A stretch of DNA of 8,531 nt, taken from Methanobacterium sp. Its GTDB lineage: Archaea; Methanobacteriota; Methanobacteria; Methanobacteriales; Methanobacteriaceae. Below are positions 7,020-8,531 of the stretch, piece by piece. A program made the position numbers and the translations under genes. How positions within the stretch are numbered: the first letter of the stretch is position 1; each line of letters begins with the position of its first letter. The stretch spans positions 45,834 through 54,364 of the forward strand of contig PMGM01000037.1 of the NCBI GenBank assembly GCA_003158115.1, written 5' to 3'. Under the pieces are notes generated by a model. It was not told the origin of the DNA. It searched no databases and was given only the letters and a program-made list of their open reading frames with translations.

Positions 7020-7613
7020 TTATTTGCTATGATCATGTACTATTATTCCGTTTAAGAATATTTCGAAAAAATTTTCCATTATGGATTCGTTTGTTACAGG
7101 AGGTTTTTGCTCATAGATTTTCCATACAATGTCCATCTGAAATACTATACTGAAAATATTTAATGCAGCCACTTCGGGATCTATGTCACGTATTAATCCT
7201 TGGTCGATCTTTTTTTGGAAGTAGTTAACTAGGTGTTCGATAATCATTTTGGAAATTTTAGGCAGCACCTTTTCTTCAAATGGAATACCCCTTACTTCTT
7301 CCATGGATATTCGTATTAAGTTGATCCGTTTATCGATCATTTTGGATGCGTTTTGCCAGATAGTTGTTAAATAAGATTTTATATCTCCGCTATCGTCAAT
7401 TTTAAAGAGTAAATCTAATTCTTCAAGAAATCTGGTTGCACTACGCTTTTTTGCTGCTTTTAATAGCTGTTCCTTGTTATGAAATTTTCTAAATAATGTA
7501 ATTTCATTAACACCGGCTTCAGAAGCTATTTTTTTTGTTGTAGCTCCTTTCCATCCGTCTTTGTCAAGGAGTTTTATGGTTGCATCCAGTATTTTATCTT
7601 CAGTATCTTGCAT
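7020..7613 (-). CDS. TetR/AcrR-family transcriptional regulator
   Basis: The product from the chosen start has 197 residues, a usual TetR length. The N-terminal DNA-binding domain runs from ILDATIKLLDKDGW to NKEQLL (residues about 8-51), with the helix-turn-helix IASEAGVNEITLFRKFHNK matching the TetR pattern. The rest is helical and should bind a ligand and dimerise; the ligand is unknown. The frame stays open to an ATG at 7682, which would add 23 residues unlike a TetR N-terminus. I prefer ATG 7613 (MQDTEDK) because the helical domain starts right after it. A TATA box at 7638-7645 also places the transcription start at about this codon, giving a leaderless mRNA. It sits directly upstream of the YhgE/Pip gene on the same strand, an arrangement also known in Firmicutes, and probably controls it and itself. 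Confidence 0.88.
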   Translation of the reverse strand: MQDTEDKILDATIKLLDKDGWKGATTKKIASEAGVNEITLFRKFHNKEQLLKAAKKRSATRFLEELDLLFKIDDSGDIKSYLTTIWQNASKMIDKRINLIRISMEEVRGIPFEEKVLPKISKMIIEHLVNYFQKKIDQGLIRDIDPEVAALNIFSIVFQMDIVWKIYEQKPPVTNESIMENFFEIFLNGIIVHDHSK

Positions 7614-7616
7614 GTT

Positions 7617-7645
7617 ATGCAAGTGTGTGCTTACATACATATAAA
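7617..7645 (-). promoter_or_regulatory. TetR-gene promoter with candidate auto-operator
   Basis: On the minus strand TTTATATG (7645-7638) is a TATA box. Between it and the preferred start codon lies the imperfect dyad ATGCAAG-tgtgtg-CTTACAT (7617-7636, 6 of 7 arm bases pair). Repressors in archaea often bind just there and block RNA polymerase. Autorepression by the TetR product is inferred. I did not find a second copy at the YhgE/Pip promoter. Confidence 0.5.
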
Positions 7646-7837
7646 GTTTTTGATATAACTGGTAAAACCCTATTCGAACCATAAATTTTTGGATCGATAG
7701 ATTTTAAAATGACATTTAAATACAATATCCTTCTATACTTAAATATCATACTCCTTTTAGAATTTGCACAGCATAAGATGGGTTAATATTCACTTTATTA
7801 TAATTATTAATCCTATTATTCTGTTGTAATGTATTAA

Positions 7838-7868
7838 CATATAAATGGATTTGTGACATAAATCACAA
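7838..7868 (+). promoter_or_regulatory. Promoter of the adhesin-like gene with TGTGA-N6-TCACA operator
   Basis: CATATAAA (7838-7845) is a good TATA box, predicting transcription from about 7868. Directly downstream is the perfect dyad TTGTGA-cataaa-TCACAA (7851-7868), between the TATA box and the start, a typical place for repression. The dyad has the form of a bacterial CRP/FNR-family site (TGTGA-N6-TCACA). Whether a CRP-like protein binds it in this archaeon is unknown. A near copy lies at 3201-3215. Confidence 0.6.
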
Positions 7869-7898
7869 GGTATTAATTTTCATTTATAGGTTAGTTAG

Positions 7899-7918
7899 TG
7901 CATTACGAATGTAATTCA
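7899..7918 (+). promoter_or_regulatory. Small leader hairpin
   Basis: ATTAC-gaat-GTAAT (7902-7915) extends by two pairs across one mismatch (7899-7918). It falls in the predicted leader, 8 bases before the ribosome binding site, where it could modulate translation or stability. It is short and may be chance. Confidence 0.3.
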
Positions 7919-7925
7919 ACATAAA

Positions 7926-7933
7926 GGAGGTGA
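7926..7933 (+). promoter_or_regulatory. Strong ribosome binding site GGAGGTGA
   Basis: GGAGGTGA is a full match to the archaeal anti-Shine-Dalgarno, eight bases before the ATG at 7942. It shows that 7942 was the real start of the adhesin-like gene, although the frame now ends after 16 codons. Confidence 0.85.
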
Positions 7934-7941
7934 AAAGACAA

Positions 7942-8419
7942 ATGAAAACAATAAAAATAGTACAAAAGTATTTAAAATCAGTTTATTGTTAATTGGAGTT
8001 GGAATTATACTTACTTTTGGAATTAATTAACATCCGCAGCTAACTCATCACATATTTATGTTAATGGATCAGAGTGGAAATGATAATTGGAATGGTTTAA
8101 ATTCAACATGGGTAAACACTACAAACGGACCTAAAGCAACTACAAAATGCAACTGGAACTGTTCAATCCAATGGAAACAGTTCACGTAGCAAGTGGAACC
8201 TACATTGAAAATGGTATTGAAATAAAAAGTAACACGAATATTGTAGGTGAAAACCAGGATAATACCATAATCAATGGTGAAGGACCTACAAATTCAATAT
8301 TTATAATAGATTTTGAGGTTAAATTTACACTTGAAAATTTAACATTTATGGATACAACAGCTAGTGCAATTGAAAACAATGGAATATTGACTCTCATCAA
8401 TGCTGTTAACTGGTATTAA
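7942..8419 (+). pseudogene. Adhesin-like surface protein remnant with about five indels
   Basis: Strong initiation signals lead into a broken frame. From ATG 7942 only 16 codons are open (stop 7990). Four further frame changes are needed to read a coherent protein: KNSTKVFKISLLLIGVGI (signal peptide), then SAANSSHIYVNGSEW, NDNWNGLNSTWVNTTNGPKAT, NATGTVQSNG, and TVHVASGTYIENGIEI to LTFMDTTASAIENNG. The indels lie at about 7950 (A lost), 8028 (T lost), 8078-8080 (A gained), 8142-8145 (two lost or one gained) and 8175-8177 (A gained). The last open segment (8176-8416) resembles the start of the beta-helix repeats of methanogen adhesin-like proteins (SGTYIENG, NTIINGEG, LENLTFMD). It then stops at 8417-8419, about 155 residues in all, whereas such proteins usually run to many hundreds. 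It is thus both frameshifted and truncated at the 3' end. The upstream dyad at 7851-7868 suggests it was regulated. Confidence 0.82.
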
Positions 8420-8508
8420 ATAGAATTATAGTACTAAATGATTTAATTTACATAATTCAATTTTAGATATTAAAAGTTTAATATAAATTCAAAAAGAGTA
8501 GTTTAGCA

Positions 8509-8515
8509 TTTTTTT
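8509..8515 (+). terminator. T7 tract after the adhesin remnant
   Basis: GCA followed by seven T, in otherwise featureless AT-rich DNA from 8420 to the window end, could serve as an archaeal U-rich terminator. No hairpin precedes it. There is no sign of the missing 3' part of the adhesin gene in this stretch. Confidence 0.3.
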
Positions 8516-8531
8516 ATGTATTAACATTATA

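Larger units (their letters stand above)
7614..7941. other. Divergent spacer between the regulator and the adhesin remnant
   Basis: These 328 bases hold the regulator promoter at the left end and the promoter, dyad, leader hairpin and ribosome binding site of the adhesin-like gene at the right. The middle (7690-7835) is AT-rich with no gene, RNA or strong repeat that I can support. Confidence 0.6.

Noticed and set aside
8200..8400. Minus-strand frame of 66 codons inside the adhesin remnant
   Set aside because: The plus strand gives a recognisable adhesin-like sequence here; the minus reading is a shadow.
1547..8419. Mobile element as the cause of gene decay
   Set aside because: No transposase remnant, terminal inverted repeats or target duplications are visible near either broken gene.

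Overview
The window most likely comes from a pseudomurein-walled methanogen of the order Methanobacteriales, probably Methanobacterium or a close relative. Five observations support this. The DNA is very AT-rich. The decayed gene at 1547-2654 encodes two pseudomurein-binding repeats, a family tied to archaea with pseudomurein walls. The remnant at 7942-8419 resembles the adhesin-like surface proteins of these methanogens. Ribosome binding sites match the archaeal GGAGGTGA type, and several genes have TATA-box promoters that imply short or absent leaders. The genus is inferred.

Layout from left to right. A polytopic membrane protein of unknown function lies on the minus strand (38-1066). About 480 bases of AT-rich spacer with a terminator follow. 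Next is a minus-strand pseudomurein-binding-repeat gene broken by two single-base frameshifts and a lost start codon (1547-2654). A divergent spacer of about 680 bases holds several perfect palindromes. It leads to an intact plus-strand gene (3336-5009) for a secreted protein with a sequon-rich stalk, a glycoside-hydrolase-like barrel and two Ig-like (Big_5) domains. This gene converges, 17 bases apart and across a shared hairpin terminator, on a minus-strand YhgE/Pip-type membrane protein (5027-6946). A TetR-family regulator (7020-7613) lies directly upstream of that gene on the same strand. The window ends with a divergent spacer and a plus-strand adhesin-like gene, which is truncated and broken by about five small indels (7942-8419).

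The theme is the cell envelope: a wall-binding protein, a secreted glycosidase-like protein, a large envelope-spanning exporter-like protein with its probable regulator, and an adhesin remnant. The exporter and regulator look like one unit. The two broken genes are both surface proteins, while the three intact genes between and beside them (about 4.2 kb) show no lesion. Local gene decay therefore explains the pattern better than uniform sequencing error, though only reads can settle it.

The most interesting non-coding signal is a near-dyad, TGTGANNTAAATCAC, found upstream of both the glycosidase-like gene (3201-3215) and the adhesin-like gene (7852-7866). A looser relative lies beside the TATA box of the pseudomurein-binding gene. 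It may mark a shared regulator of surface proteins. I did not find a clear new defence or mobile system in this window.
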